Of a stretch of 64,000 bases of DNA, positions 41,604-50,070 are shown piece after piece. The stretch is from Phycisphaerae bacterium (GTDB lineage Bacteria > Planctomycetota > Phycisphaerae > Sedimentisphaerales > Anaerobacaceae): the NCBI GenBank assembly GCA_030601845.1, contig JAUWAY010000002.1, forward strand, positions 1-64,000. The letters are read 5' to 3'. Numbering within the stretch: position 1 is the stretch's first letter; every line of letters starts with the position of its first letter. The position numbers and the translations under genes are program-made. The notes beneath the pieces were generated by a model. The model was not told where the DNA came from and did not search any database. It saw nothing but the letters and a program-made list of their open reading frames with translations.

Positions 41604-43379
41604 TTAATCAGTGCGATGGCACAGTTTTCGGGTGGCTTTTATGCAATCGGGCAATTTTTCCTGTGTGTAATGTTTTTGCATTGCTGCTGCAACGAGTCCT
41701 ACGAACATTGGTTGAGGTTTCAGTGGGCGGGAAGTCAGGCAGGGATGTGCCTGAGTGCCCACAAAGAATGGATGGGACGGGATTTCCAGGATTTGCATAA
41801 TCGGCTGATTGGGTGCTTTGCCGGAAAACACGAGGCCGGCCTTTTCCAGCGGCTCAATATAACGGGGGTCAACCTCATAACGATGTCTGAATCGCATTCG
41901 TACAGAGGCTGTTTTGCCAAAGAGCTTCCAGACCAGTGTCTGGGGTTTTAGTTTTATGTCCTGTCCGCCGAGGCGCATATTTCCGCCGAGGCCTTCTATT
42001 TTTTTCTGCTCCGGCAATATATCGATTACCGGCTCGGGACAGTCCGGCTCAATCTCGGTGCTGTTGGCTTTTTTAAGCCCGCAGACGTTGCGAGCAAATT
42101 CTATAACAGCCATTTGAAAGCCAAAACATAGTCCCAGATAGGGCAAATTGTTCTGGCGGGCATATTTTATGCAGGCAATTTTGCCCTCAGCACCGCGGGT
42201 ACCGAATCCGCCGGGGACAATGATGCCGTCAACGTCAGCCAAGTTGTCGGCTGCGTTTTCATCGGTAATGCCGGTCGTTTCAATCCATTTTATTTTTGTC
42301 TCGCAGCTAAGGGCGATACCGGCGTGTTCGAGGGCATTGATTATCGAGGCATAACTGTCACGGACGGATGTGTATTTGCCGATGATGCCGATGGATATTT
42401 GGCGATTGGCGGCACCGATTTTGTCGGTGAAATCGCACCATTTAGCCCAGGCCTTGCGTTCGTGTCGCAGATTGATTCTGTCCTCGATTTTGAGCAGTCT
42501 GGCGACCTCAAAATCCAGGCCACGGTCTCTGAGCATAGCCGGTATCATATAAATACTGGCTGAATCAGGGAGACTTATGACCCTTTCGAGAGGGACATTA
42601 CTATAGACGCTGATTTTTTGCCGGACCTTCTCAGTAACGGGATTGGTTGCCCTGCAGGCGATGATGTCCGGCTGAATGCCACACTGCATAAGCTGCTTGA
42701 TTCCTAATTGTGCGGCCTTTGATTTCTGCTCGCCCAGGATTGCAGGCTCTAATATATATGTCAGGGCCACGAAGCAGCAGCTATTGGGTCCTTCTTCGTA
42801 TGCCAGCTCTCGCATCGCCTCGATAAAATAGGCATTTTCCAAATCGCCGACCGTGCCGCCAATCTCGACAAAAACCATATCGGCGTCGGTATCGGCTGCC
42901 AACTGCCGAAGTTTCAGTTTGACCTCGCCGGTAACGTGCGGAATCATCTGCACGTCCCTGCCGAGATAGTCGCCGTGGCGCTCCTTGTGCAGGATTGAGC
43001 TGAATATCTGGCCGCTCGTGGCAAAGTTTGCCCTGCTTAAATCCTGGTCGAGCATCCTCTCGTATGTGCCCAAATCCATATCGCATTCCATACCGTCATC
43101 GAGCACAAACACCTCACCGTGGCGAAAAGGATTCAGCGTGCCGGAATCTATGTTCAAATATCCTTCGAGCTTAATTGGTGTAACTTTCAGACCCTTATCC
43201 TGCATCAGCAAAGCCAGGCAGGATGAGAATATGCCCTTGCCGAGGCCGCTCATCACAGTGCCGGCAACGAAACAATAGCGGGTTTTTCCTTTTTTATAGT
43301 CGGCCGGCACCGGCGAGAAAAATTCGCTCTCGGTCGATATATCACTAACAGAAGCCAACAAATCTTTATCTTTCAACAT
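41604..43379 (-). CDS. pyrG: Divergent CTP synthase
   Basis: A 591-residue CTP synthase (UTP + ATP + Gln to CTP). The synthetase domain has the P-loop 'GTVMSGLGKG', 'HGEVFVLDDGMECDMDLGTYERML' and 'KERHGDYLGRDVQMIPH'; the glutamine amidotransferase domain has the nucleophile C418 ('LGLCFGFQ'). Two departures stand out: the usual 'DPYINVDPGTMSP' reads 'EGYLNIDSGTLNP', and the catalytic 'HPE' reads H545-P-C547, replacing the triad Glu. The start at 43379 lies 4 nt behind the kdsB stop. The tail is about 40 residues longer than in E. coli. Confidence 0.88.
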   Translation of the reverse strand: MLKDKDLLASVSDISTESEFFSPVPADYKKGKTRYCFVAGTVMSGLGKGIFSSCLALLMQDKGLKVTPIKLEGYLNIDSGTLNPFRHGEVFVLDDGMECDMDLGTYERMLDQDLSRANFATSGQIFSSILHKERHGDYLGRDVQMIPHVTGEVKLKLRQLAADTDADMVFVEIGGTVGDLENAYFIEAMRELAYEEGPNSCCFVALTYILEPAILGEQKSKAAQLGIKQLMQCGIQPDIIACRATNPVTEKVRQKISVYSNVPLERVISLPDSASIYMIPAMLRDRGLDFEVARLLKIEDRINLRHERKAWAKWCDFTDKIGAANRQISIGIIGKYTSVRDSYASIINALEHAGIALSCETKIKWIETTGITDENAADNLADVDGIIVPGGFGTRGAEGKIACIKYARQNNLPYLGLCFGFQMAVIEFARNVCGLKKANSTEIEPDCPEPVIDILPEQKKIEGLGGNMRLGGQDIKLKPQTLVWKLFGKTASVRMRFRHRYEVDPRYIEPLEKAGLVFSGKAPNQPIMQILEIPSHPFFVGTQAHPCLTSRPLKPQPMFVGLVAAAMQKHYTQEKLPDCIKATRKLCHRTD

Positions 43380-43387
43380 AAATTTAA

Positions 43388-43424
43388 CCTCGTATCTCGT
43401 ATTTCGCTTCACGCTTCACTTTAT
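43388..43424. repeat. Heptad repeat tract at the kdsB 3' end
   Basis: ctcgtat, ctcgtat, ttcgctt, cacgctt, cac form a degenerate heptad run that encodes the last residues of KdsB (minus strand, '...KREAKYEIRG') and ends within a few bases of its stop codon. Confidence 0.7.
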
Positions 43425-43707
43425 ACCGAACGACGAACTCGGCGTATTGCTGTGGTGTATCTATGCCGTCGCAGGTGTGCTCGACTTTGCCGACCAAAAT
43501 TGAATAGCCATTTTCAATCGCTCGCAATTGCTCAAGTTTTTCGATTTTCTCCAGCGGGGTTTGCGGCAAAGAAGTAATCTTTAGCAGAAACTGTTTGCGA
43601 TAAGCGTAAATTCCAATGTGCCGCAGATATTGTTGTGTTTTTCCTATGCCGGATTTTTCCCTATCATAAGGAATGGGGGCTCGCGAAAAATAAATCGCCC
43701 TGCCAAT

Positions 43708-43742
43708 CTCGTGGCTCGTGGCTCGTGACTCGTGACTCGTAT
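43708..43742. repeat. In-frame heptad tract inside kdsB
   Basis: Five consecutive units, ctcgtgg, ctcgtgg, ctcgtga, ctcgtga, ctcgtat, lie inside the coding region and add about 12 residues to a loop that in ordinary KdsB is short ('DPNVVKVV...GRALYFSR'). Confidence 0.85.
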
Positions 43743-43927
43743 CACCAACACAGGGAGATATTATAACCTTTACGATATTAGGGTCGGCAATCTGCTCAGG
43801 ACTCTGGAACTCGGCAGCTAAGGTGGCCATTGGATAGTCTGGGTTTTTTATTAAAAGCTCGGCCAGATAATCGATATTTTCCGGGTCGATCTCCGGCTCA
43901 TCGGCCTGGAGGTTCACCACGATATCC

Positions 43928-43955
43928 GAATTTTGAATTTTGAATTTTGAATTTT
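43928..43955. repeat. Four GAATTTT units inside kdsB (frame-disrupting)
   Basis: Exactly four 7-bp units at 43928-43934, 43935-43941, 43942-43948 and 43949-43955. Because 7 is not a multiple of 3, each gain or loss of a unit changes the reading frame. It lies between the 'SGTDRIAEV' and 'VVNLQADEP' motifs. Confidence 0.9.
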
Positions 43956-44210
43956 CAGTATGACTTCAGCGATGCGGTCGGTGCCGCTTTTGTGCTCGAT
44001 TGAGGTTAGAATACATTCGGCTCCGAACGATTTGGCAGCAGCGGCAATTCTTTCATCGTCGGCTGCTATTATTACCTTGTCGGGTGTTTTAGCTAAACAG
44101 GCCTGCTCGTAGGTGTGCTGGACGAGGAATTTGCCGGTATCTTTGGCGAGAACCTTACCGGCGAATCTGGTAGAACCGTAACGAGCAGGAATACAAGCTA
44201 CAATTTTCAC

Positions 44211-44554
44211 GCTTATCCTTCCCGGCAGCAGAATTTTGTCAAAAAACCACTGCCGAAGCATACTAAACTAAGCAGAATCTTCTGTCAACAGGGCAAAATA
44301 ATTTCTTTTTGAAAAAAACTTAAACTTTGGCAGCACCACCTGGCGGCCTCCACAAAGACATGCTCAGCCGGACAAAGTGGCGGCTGCTCGGGCGCTAATT
44401 TAATAATTGCGGACTTGTAATCCGCAGCGGAGAGGATATATTCTATTGATTATTGACCATTGATTATTTACTATTGAAACAAAGAAAACGTTAACCAATC
44501 AGGGATTTTATTGCAGAACAGTAATGTCAAAACAATACTTAGGGAGTGGTAGTT
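44211..44554. other. Intergenic region between kdsB and the sugar ABC importer
   Basis: About 340 nt without a gene. It holds a hairpin 'gcggacttgtaatccgc' (44413-44430) and the 'ttgattattgaccattgatt' repeat (44446-44478), the complement of the one at 24229. The region should contain the promoters of the divergent kdsB and ABC operons, but no clear -35/-10 pair was picked out. Confidence 0.4.
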
Positions 44555-45568
44555 ATGAAAAAGGCCTTAGGAGTAATTGCACTTGTTGCTATAGCTGTCG
44601 TTTTTACTGCGATTGGTTGTAAGCAGAAGGAAGAAAGCGAAGATAAGTATCGTATTGCCGTGATTCCGAAGGGGACGACACACGTTTTCTGGAAGTCGAT
44701 TCACGCCGGGGCGGTCAAGGCGGAGCGGGAGTTTCAGGAATTGGGCGTGGAAGTGATATGGAAAGGACCGCTCAAAGAGGATGACCGGGAGTCGCAGATC
44801 AGGGTGGTGGAAGATTTCATAACGCTCGGCGTATCGGGAATGGTGCTGGCACCATTGGACGATGCGGCACTGCGCAGACCGGTCAAGGATGCCGTAAACA
44901 ACGGTATCCCGGTGGTGATTATCGACAGTGGCCTCAAGAGTGAAGATTACGTCAGTTTCATTTCTACCGACAACTATATCGGCGGCAGGAAGGGCGGCGA
45001 ACATCTGGCCAGGATTTTGGGCGGGAAAGGCAAGGTGATTATGCTGCGGTACCAGGAGGGCTCAGCCAGCACGATGAATCGGGAGCAGGGGTTCCTGGAT
45101 GTGTTAAAAGAAAAATACCCCCAAATCGAGGTAGTCAGTTCGAACCAGTACGGCGGGGCGACAACGGAAAGTGCCTACATTGCGAGCGAAAACCTGTTGG
45201 CGCCGTTGCGTACGCCCGACGGGGGGTTGACGATTGATGGTATCTTTTGCCCGAACGAGTCAACGGCCTTTGCAATGCTGCGGGCGCTGCAGGACAGCGG
45301 CCTGGCGGGCAGGGTGAAATATGTGGGTTTTGACAGCTCTGAGCGGCTGGTGCAGGGGCTGGCCAAAGGCGATATTCACGGGCTGGTGCTGCAGGACCCA
45401 ATCAATATGGGTTACCTGGGCGTCAAGACCATTATAGCGCACCTGACGGGCGAGGAAGTGCCTAAACGAATTGACACGGGCTCGGTGGTGGCGACTCCGG
45501 AAAATATGAACGACCCCGATATCAGGAACCTGTTAAAGCCGGATTTCAAGAAATGGTTGAACGAGTAG
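44555..45568 (+). CDS. Sugar ABC importer substrate-binding lipoprotein
   Basis: A 337-residue periplasmic-binding protein of the LacI/ribose-binding (peripla_BP_4) type. It has a lipoprotein signal ('VVFTAIGCKQK'), the domain opening 'YRIAVIPKGTTHVFWKSIHAGAVKAE', and 'GVSGMVLAPLDD', 'GIPVVIIDSG' typical of pentose/hexose binders. The start at 44555 is preceded by AGGGAG. It captures a sugar outside the membrane and hands it to the permease at 47091. The sugar cannot be named from sequence. The gene overlaps the ATPase gene by 16 nt. Confidence 0.92.
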   Translation: MKKALGVIALVAIAVVFTAIGCKQKEESEDKYRIAVIPKGTTHVFWKSIHAGAVKAEREFQELGVEVIWKGPLKEDDRESQIRVVEDFITLGVSGMVLAPLDDAALRRPVKDAVNNGIPVVIIDSGLKSEDYVSFISTDNYIGGRKGGEHLARILGGKGKVIMLRYQEGSASTMNREQGFLDVLKEKYPQIEVVSSNQYGGATTESAYIASENLLAPLRTPDGGLTIDGIFCPNESTAFAMLRALQDSGLAGRVKYVGFDSSERLVQGLAKGDIHGLVLQDPINMGYLGVKTIIAHLTGEEVPKRIDTGSVVATPENMNDPDIRNLLKPDFKKWLNE

Positions 45569-47094
45569 ATTTTGACCGGTCGGCGGTGCGACTGGAGATG
45601 CAGGGGATTTGTAAGCGCTTCGGGGCAACGGTGGCGCTGGAGGATGTGGATATCAAGGTGGCCCCGAGGGAGGTCTTGGCGCTGGTGGGCGAGAACGGTG
45701 CCGGCAAGAGCACGCTGATGAAGGTGCTTTCGGGGGCGGTCAAGGCGGACGCAGGCCAGATGTGGCTGGAAGGTGTGCCGTATCGGCCGAGCAACCCGCT
45801 CGAGGCACGACGGGCCGGAGTGGCAATGATTTATCAGGAGCTTTCACTTACGCCGCACCTGAGCGTGCAGGAAAATATCATGTTAGGTATGGAACCGACA
45901 ACACTGGGGGTAGTGCGCTGGAAGGAGGTGCGCCGGCGAGCAATCGAGGCGATTGAGGAATTTGAAAATCCGGAGCTGACCCCGGATGCGCGGGTCAGCA
46001 AATTGTCGGTGGGTTCGCAGCAGCTGGTAGAGATTGCACGGGCTTTGGCCATCGGCTGCCGTGTACTGGTTCTCGACGAGCCGACCAGCAGTTTGACGCA
46101 GCAGGATGTGGAGCGGCTGTTCGAGCTTATTGGGCGGCTTAAACAGCAAGGCAAAGCCGTTGTTTACATTTCGCACTTTATTGAAGAGGTCAAGTGCGTT
46201 GCGGACCGGGTGGTGGTTCTGCGCGATGGAAAAGTGGTCGGCAGCAGCAATGTGGCTGCCATCACTACCGACGAGATAATATCGCTGATGGTGGGTCGGC
46301 AGGTTGAGGAGCTTTACCCGCGCTCTTCGCGTCAGGCAGGAGAGGTAATTCTGGAGATTGAAGATTTGGCCGGCGTCGAGAAGCCAGAGTCGGCGAGTTT
46401 GCAGTTGCGTCGCGGGGAGGTGTTAGGCATCTCCGGACTGGTGGGTGCGGGGCGAACGGAGCTTCTGCGGAGCCTGTTCGGGCTGGAGCCGGTGCGCAAA
46501 GGAAAGATTCGACTGGGCGTTTACACGGGGCCGGCTTCGCCGGTAAGGCGGTGGGTGCAGGGTGCTGGTCTTCTCAGCGAGGACCGCAAGGAAGAGGGAC
46601 TGGCGCTTTCTTTGAGTGTAGCGGACAACGTAACGCTTTCCAAACTGAAGGGCTTCGGCCCGCTTGGGTTGGTACTGCCAAGCCGACAGGATAGAGCCAC
46701 CCGGCGGTGGATAGAACGGTTGGGTATCCTCTGCCTTGGACCCAGACAACCGGTGTCGTCTTTATCGGGAGGTAACCAACAGAGGGTGGCGCTGGCCCGA
46801 TTACTTCAGCACGACGTAGATGTATTGCTGCTGGACGAGCCGACGCGTGGTATCGACGTGGCGGCCAAGGCGATGGTTTACCGGTTAATTGACGAGCTGG
46901 CGAGCGGTTCGCCGGCAGAGGGGCGAGCAGCTAAGGCGATACTGATGGTGAGCAGTTATTTGCCGGAGTTGATGGGTGTCTGTGACCGGGTGGCGGTGAT
47001 GTGCCGTGGAAGGTTGGGACCGACGCACCGGATTGCTGAGGTGGATGAGCATAAGCTCATGCTGGAGGCAACCGGACAGGAGGCAAGTACATGA
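45553..47094 (+). CDS. Sugar ABC importer ATPase (two nucleotide-binding domains)
   Basis: A 513-residue duplicated ATPase of the RbsA/MglA type. The first half has Walker A 'GENGAGKST', signature 'LSVGSQQ' and Walker B 'VLVLDEPTSSL'. The second half has a degenerate Walker A ('GLVGAGRTE'), signature 'LSGGNQQ' and 'VLLLDEPTRGID', the normal asymmetry of this family. It powers the import carried out with the permease encoded next (ATGA overlap at 47091). It is complete. Confidence 0.94.
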   Translation: MVERVDFDRSAVRLEMQGICKRFGATVALEDVDIKVAPREVLALVGENGAGKSTLMKVLSGAVKADAGQMWLEGVPYRPSNPLEARRAGVAMIYQELSLTPHLSVQENIMLGMEPTTLGVVRWKEVRRRAIEAIEEFENPELTPDARVSKLSVGSQQLVEIARALAIGCRVLVLDEPTSSLTQQDVERLFELIGRLKQQGKAVVYISHFIEEVKCVADRVVVLRDGKVVGSSNVAAITTDEIISLMVGRQVEELYPRSSRQAGEVILEIEDLAGVEKPESASLQLRRGEVLGISGLVGAGRTELLRSLFGLEPVRKGKIRLGVYTGPASPVRRWVQGAGLLSEDRKEEGLALSLSVADNVTLSKLKGFGPLGLVLPSRQDRATRRWIERLGILCLGPRQPVSSLSGGNQQRVALARLLQHDVDVLLLDEPTRGIDVAAKAMVYRLIDELASGSPAEGRAAKAILMVSSYLPELMGVCDRVAVMCRGRLGPTHRIAEVDEHKLMLEATGQEAST

Positions 47095-48101
47095 GTGATA
47101 GGGAGTCGAGTTTGTCAGAAAAGGGGGCGTTCGGGTCAAATTGGCGGAGCTGGCTCAATATTCTGGGCCCGGTATTGGGTCTGGCGGTAGTGTACGAACT
47201 GTTTGTGCTGATTGCGCCGCCGAGTTTTGCGACCGCGCGGAACATGGAGACAATTGCCCGACAGACGACGATTGTGGGAATGGCGGCACTGGGGATGACG
47301 TTGGTAATCATCTGCGGTGGGATTGACCTTTCGGTTGGTTCAATCGTGGCCCTGAGTACGGTGGTAATTGCCTGGCTGCTGCAGCACGCCGGTGTCGGAC
47401 CGCTTACCGCGGCCGTGGGTGGTGTTGCGGCGGCGGCGTTTTTCGGACTGATAAGCGGACTTGTTATAACACGGCTGCGGGTAGTGCCGTTTATTGTTAC
47501 CTTGGGTATGATGTTAGTGGTTCGGGGAGTGGCAAAGGGCATCGGACGCGAGCAGAAAATCGATGTCGACCCGGAGCGACTGAGATGGCTGGAGGAGCTG
47601 CTGGCCTCGGTGCCGAAAGAGCGAAGCTGGATGATGGTACCTGCCGGAGTGTGGCTGCTGGTGCTGCTGGCTATAGCGATGGCGGCGCTGCTGCGGTATA
47701 CGCGGCTGGGGCGGCACACATTTGCCATCGGTTCCAATGAGCAGACTGCCCGGCTTTGTGGGGTTGCAGTGGAGCGGGTGAAGATAATAGTTTTCACTCT
47801 GTGTGCAGCATTTGCCGGCTTGGGTGGACTTATGCAGTTTTCCCGGTTGACGGTAGGTGACCCCACGGTAGCGGTTGGGGTGGAGCTGGATGTAATCGCT
47901 GCAGTGGTTATCGGCGGCGGCAGTCTCGGTGGCGGCGAAGGGTCAATTCTGGGTTCGCTGGTGGGGGCGCTGATTATGACGGTTATTGCTTCGGGGTGCA
48001 CGCAGATGGGGCTGCCGAACTGGGTGCAGGAGATTATCACAGGGGCAATCATCGTCGGGGCGGTGGCACTGGATCGGCTGCGGCACCGTCGCGCCGCCTG
48101 A
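47091..48101 (+). CDS. Sugar ABC importer permease (RbsC type)
   Basis: A 336-residue membrane protein with about 8-10 predicted helices and the family landmarks 'GMAALGMTLVIICGGIDLSVGSIVAL' and 'GRHTFAIGSNEQTARLCGV' plus 'GGGSLGGGEGSILGSLVGALIM'. It forms the channel with the ATPase and binding protein upstream. An 'EQKIDVDPERLRWLEELL' loop of about 30 residues in the middle is longer than in RbsC. It is the last gene of the importer operon. Confidence 0.92.
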   Translation: MSDRESSLSEKGAFGSNWRSWLNILGPVLGLAVVYELFVLIAPPSFATARNMETIARQTTIVGMAALGMTLVIICGGIDLSVGSIVALSTVVIAWLLQHAGVGPLTAAVGGVAAAAFFGLISGLVITRLRVVPFIVTLGMMLVVRGVAKGIGREQKIDVDPERLRWLEELLASVPKERSWMMVPAGVWLLVLLAIAMAALLRYTRLGRHTFAIGSNEQTARLCGVAVERVKIIVFTLCAAFAGLGGLMQFSRLTVGDPTVAVGVELDVIAAVVIGGGSLGGGEGSILGSLVGALIMTVIASGCTQMGLPNWVQEIITGAIIVGAVALDRLRHRRAA

Positions 48102-48182
48102 ACGAACAGGCAAGATTCAGAGAACCCCGGTGCCATTGTGGTTGGGCGGAGTTGTGTATGATTATGAATTTTAGGATTTTTC

Positions 48183-48211
48183 TTGACAAAGGTGGATGGA
48201 TTTGGTTTAAT
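48183..48211 (+). promoter_or_regulatory. Promoter of the trp operon
   Basis: A perfect -35 ttgaca (48183-48188) and a -10 tttaat (48206-48211; five of six bases) are separated by 17 nt. Transcription should start near 48218, directly before the leader peptide. Confidence 0.75.
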
Positions 48212-48229
48212 TATTATATTATGAGGCAA

Positions 48230-48295
48230 ATGAACCGTAAAAATACCGGTAACTGGTGGTGGCCTGTGGATATATATCCGACAGGCGAGCGGTGA
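48230..48295 (+). CDS. trpL: trp operon leader peptide
   Basis: A 21-codon frame with three consecutive Trp codons (48254-48262), ending in TGA at 48293. An in-frame ATG at 48221 is an alternative start; the ribosome site is weak (gagg, 48223-48226). Ribosome stalling at the Trp codons would control the attenuator behind it. It is too short to be a gene on its own, but position, codons and the RNA structure agree. Confidence 0.85.
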   Translation: MNRKNTGNWWWPVDIYPTGER

Positions 48296-48362
48296 TTTGC
48301 TGTACACAATCTGTTAGATTTGCGAAAAACGCAGCCTGTCGAGAAAGCAGGCTGCTTTTTTT
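48262..48362 (+). promoter_or_regulatory. trp attenuator (regions 1-4)
   Basis: Region 1 gcctgtggata (48262-48272) pairs with region 2 tatccgacaggc (48275-48286). Region 2 (gacaggc) can instead pair with region 3 (gcctgtc, 48334-48340). Region 3 with region 4 forms the terminator gcagcctg/caggctgc (48331-48338, 48348-48355) followed by seven T. Stalling on the Trp codons would cover region 1 and free region 2 for the antiterminator 2:3, the classical enterobacterial logic. Confidence 0.85.
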
Positions 48363-48414
48363 ATTTGTATTTTAGGTAATTTCGGGATAAAAATTACAGT
48401 AAAAGGTAAAAACG

Positions 48415-50055
48415 ATGGAAGATTACAGACAAATAATACTCAGTGCCGAGCCGGGGCAAATCGTGCCCATCGTCAAGCAAATCGACATTGCCGAGCCGGT
48501 GGATTTTTTTGCCAGGCTAAGCGACTACGGCCGGGCTAAAAACTGCTGTTTGTTTGAGTCCAGAGAATACTTAGCAGGTAGTGGGGCGCTCAGTTTCGGC
48601 ACATCAAGGCCGGCACTTTATCTTACCGGCACGGGCGTCGAATTTACTATCAAAGCCTTGAGTAATACCGGCAGGCGGATAATAACATATCTGTCGCAGG
48701 GCGACCACACGGGGTCGCCCCTACGAAGGGGGCGGTTTGGTTTTTGCGCATCGGTTGATTTTGGTCCGGAGGTAATCACCGGCCGAATTAAACAGGACGA
48801 AAAAAAAGTTGATGAGCAAACGCGGCTCAAGAGCACAAACCAGATGGATGTGTTACGAGCGGTGGCGTTTGCCTTTGGCCTGGCGAGCAAGCCGTTCCGC
48901 GTAACCTGCGGATTATTAGGAGCTATAAGCTACGATTTCATAGACCAGTTTGAAAAGCTGCCTCAAAATGAAGATGACCTGTTGGGCAATCCCGATTATG
49001 AACTTTACTTCGCCGACAATATCTTTCTGTGTGACCACGAACGCAGCAAGGGCTATGTAATTGTCAACTGTGTAGTAACCGATGATAATCGTCAAACTTT
49101 GATTGCTGAGGCACAGGAGTGCTTCGACTACTATTTTGATATTGCGCAAACTGATACGCCGAAAGGGCGCCAGTTTAGCGGCTCACTCGCAGCCGCCTCA
49201 ACCGATACCACTCAGGCCGAATATGAGAAAATGGTTCGCAAGGCCAAGCAGCATATCATTGATGGGGACATCCTTCAGGTGGTCCTGAGCAGAACGAAGT
49301 TGGAGCCCTGTCCTGATGAACCGCTGGACGTTTACAGGCGGCTGCGGGCATTGAATCCTTCGCCTTATATGTTTTATCTAAATATCCCCAATACGATACT
49401 GATGGGGTCCAGTCCGGAGCTGAATTTGCGTGTTAGTGGAACCAAGCCCCGCAACGTTGAGATTCGGCCGATAGCCGGCACAAAACCCAGAGGCGCTGAT
49501 ACCGACACCGATTTTCGGTATGAGGCGGAGCTGAAACTCGACCGCAAAGAGTTGGCCGAGCACATAATGTTAGTTGATTTGGCCAGAAACGATATTGCGC
49601 GTGTGGCTAAGCCGGGCAGCAGAGTCGTTACCGAGTTGCTTACGGTTGAAAAATATGCGTCGGTCCAGCATCTGGTAAGTAATGTTAAAGGCACGCTCGC
49701 AGCTGAGCTTGACGCATTGAGTGCGTATCTTGCCACGATGAATATGGGGACACTTACGGGCGCTCCGAAGATTGAAGCAATGAAGCTGATACGTTTGTTT
49801 GAAAAAACCAAGCGCGGCTACTACGGCGGGGCTGTTTGCTACCTTACCGTGGACGGCCAGTTCGACAGTTGTATTACCATAAGAAGCCTGCAGGTCAAAG
49901 ACCATACGGCTTATATTCGAGTCGGCGCAGGCATCGTGCACGACAGTGTCCCGAAGACCGAATTTGAGGAGACCGAGCACAAGGCAAAATCCTGTCTGCG
50001 TGCAATTCGAGGACAGAAGACAGAAGACAGAGCCCCGAACGTGAGTGAGGGGTAA
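48415..50055 (+). CDS. trpE: Anthranilate synthase component I
   Basis: A 546-residue chorismate-utilising enzyme making anthranilate with TrpG. Catalytic and binding motifs are present: 'MGSSPELNLRV', 'RPIAGTKPRG', 'LVDLARNDIARV', 'GTLTGAPKIEAMKLI', 'YYGGAVCYL'. Two foreign pieces are in frame: a palindromic repeat (48698-48730, encoding a Gly/Arg-rich loop, 'GDHTGSPLRRGR') and a C-terminal tail from an 'agaagacag' heptad repeat ('RGQKTEDRAPNVSEG'). Otherwise it is complete. It is the first structural gene behind the attenuator. Confidence 0.93.
   Translation: MEDYRQIILSAEPGQIVPIVKQIDIAEPVDFFARLSDYGRAKNCCLFESREYLAGSGALSFGTSRPALYLTGTGVEFTIKALSNTGRRIITYLSQGDHTGSPLRRGRFGFCASVDFGPEVITGRIKQDEKKVDEQTRLKSTNQMDVLRAVAFAFGLASKPFRVTCGLLGAISYDFIDQFEKLPQNEDDLLGNPDYELYFADNIFLCDHERSKGYVIVNCVVTDDNRQTLIAEAQECFDYYFDIAQTDTPKGRQFSGSLAAASTDTTQAEYEKMVRKAKQHIIDGDILQVVLSRTKLEPCPDEPLDVYRRLRALNPSPYMFYLNIPNTILMGSSPELNLRVSGTKPRNVEIRPIAGTKPRGADTDTDFRYEAELKLDRKELAEHIMLVDLARNDIARVAKPGSRVVTELLTVEKYASVQHLVSNVKGTLAAELDALSAYLATMNMGTLTGAPKIEAMKLIRLFEKTKRGYYGGAVCYLTVDGQFDSCITIRSLQVKDHTAYIRVGAGIVHDSVPKTEFEETEHKAKSCLRAIRGQKTEDRAPNVSEG
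48698..48730 (+). repeat. Palindromic element inserted in trpE
   Basis: agggcgacc and ggtcgccct flank a short loop (stem gggcgacc/gggtcgccc), followed by 'ctacgaaggg'. It resembles a dispersed genomic palindrome and is translated in frame as part of TrpE, in the N-terminal, poorly conserved domain. Confidence 0.65.
50009..50046. repeat. Heptad repeat tract at the trpE 3' end
   Basis: ggacaga, agacaga, agacaga form three clean 7-bp units (50011-50031), followed by diverged sequence. The stretch is coding (TrpE C-terminal tail); the stop codon follows at 50053. Confidence 0.75.
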
Positions 50056-50070
50056 AAAGGACAAAGTCTT

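Larger units (their letters stand above)
43384..44210 (-). pseudogene. kdsB: CMP-Kdo synthetase KdsB, out of frame through a heptad repeat
   Basis: The N-terminal part (GTG start at 44210 behind AAGGAT; 'KIVACIPARYGSTRFAGKVLA', 'SGTDRIAEV') and the C-terminal part ('VVNLQADEPEI', 'GRAIYFSRAPIPYDRE') are both well conserved. They lie in different frames, joined at four exact GAATTTT units (43928-43955). Two or five units would make one continuous frame; four do not. A second tract of five 'ctcgtgg/ctcgtga' units (43708-43742) adds an in-frame 'THESRATSHE'-like insert, and a third supplies the C-terminus. KdsB activates Kdo with CTP for lipopolysaccharide. Confidence 0.85.

Noticed and set aside
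44405-44440. A tRNA-Thr-like anticodon arm (gcgga, loop cttgtaa, tccgc)
   Set aside because: No acceptor stem, D arm or T arm with GGTTC can be folded around it; a chance hairpin is more likely.
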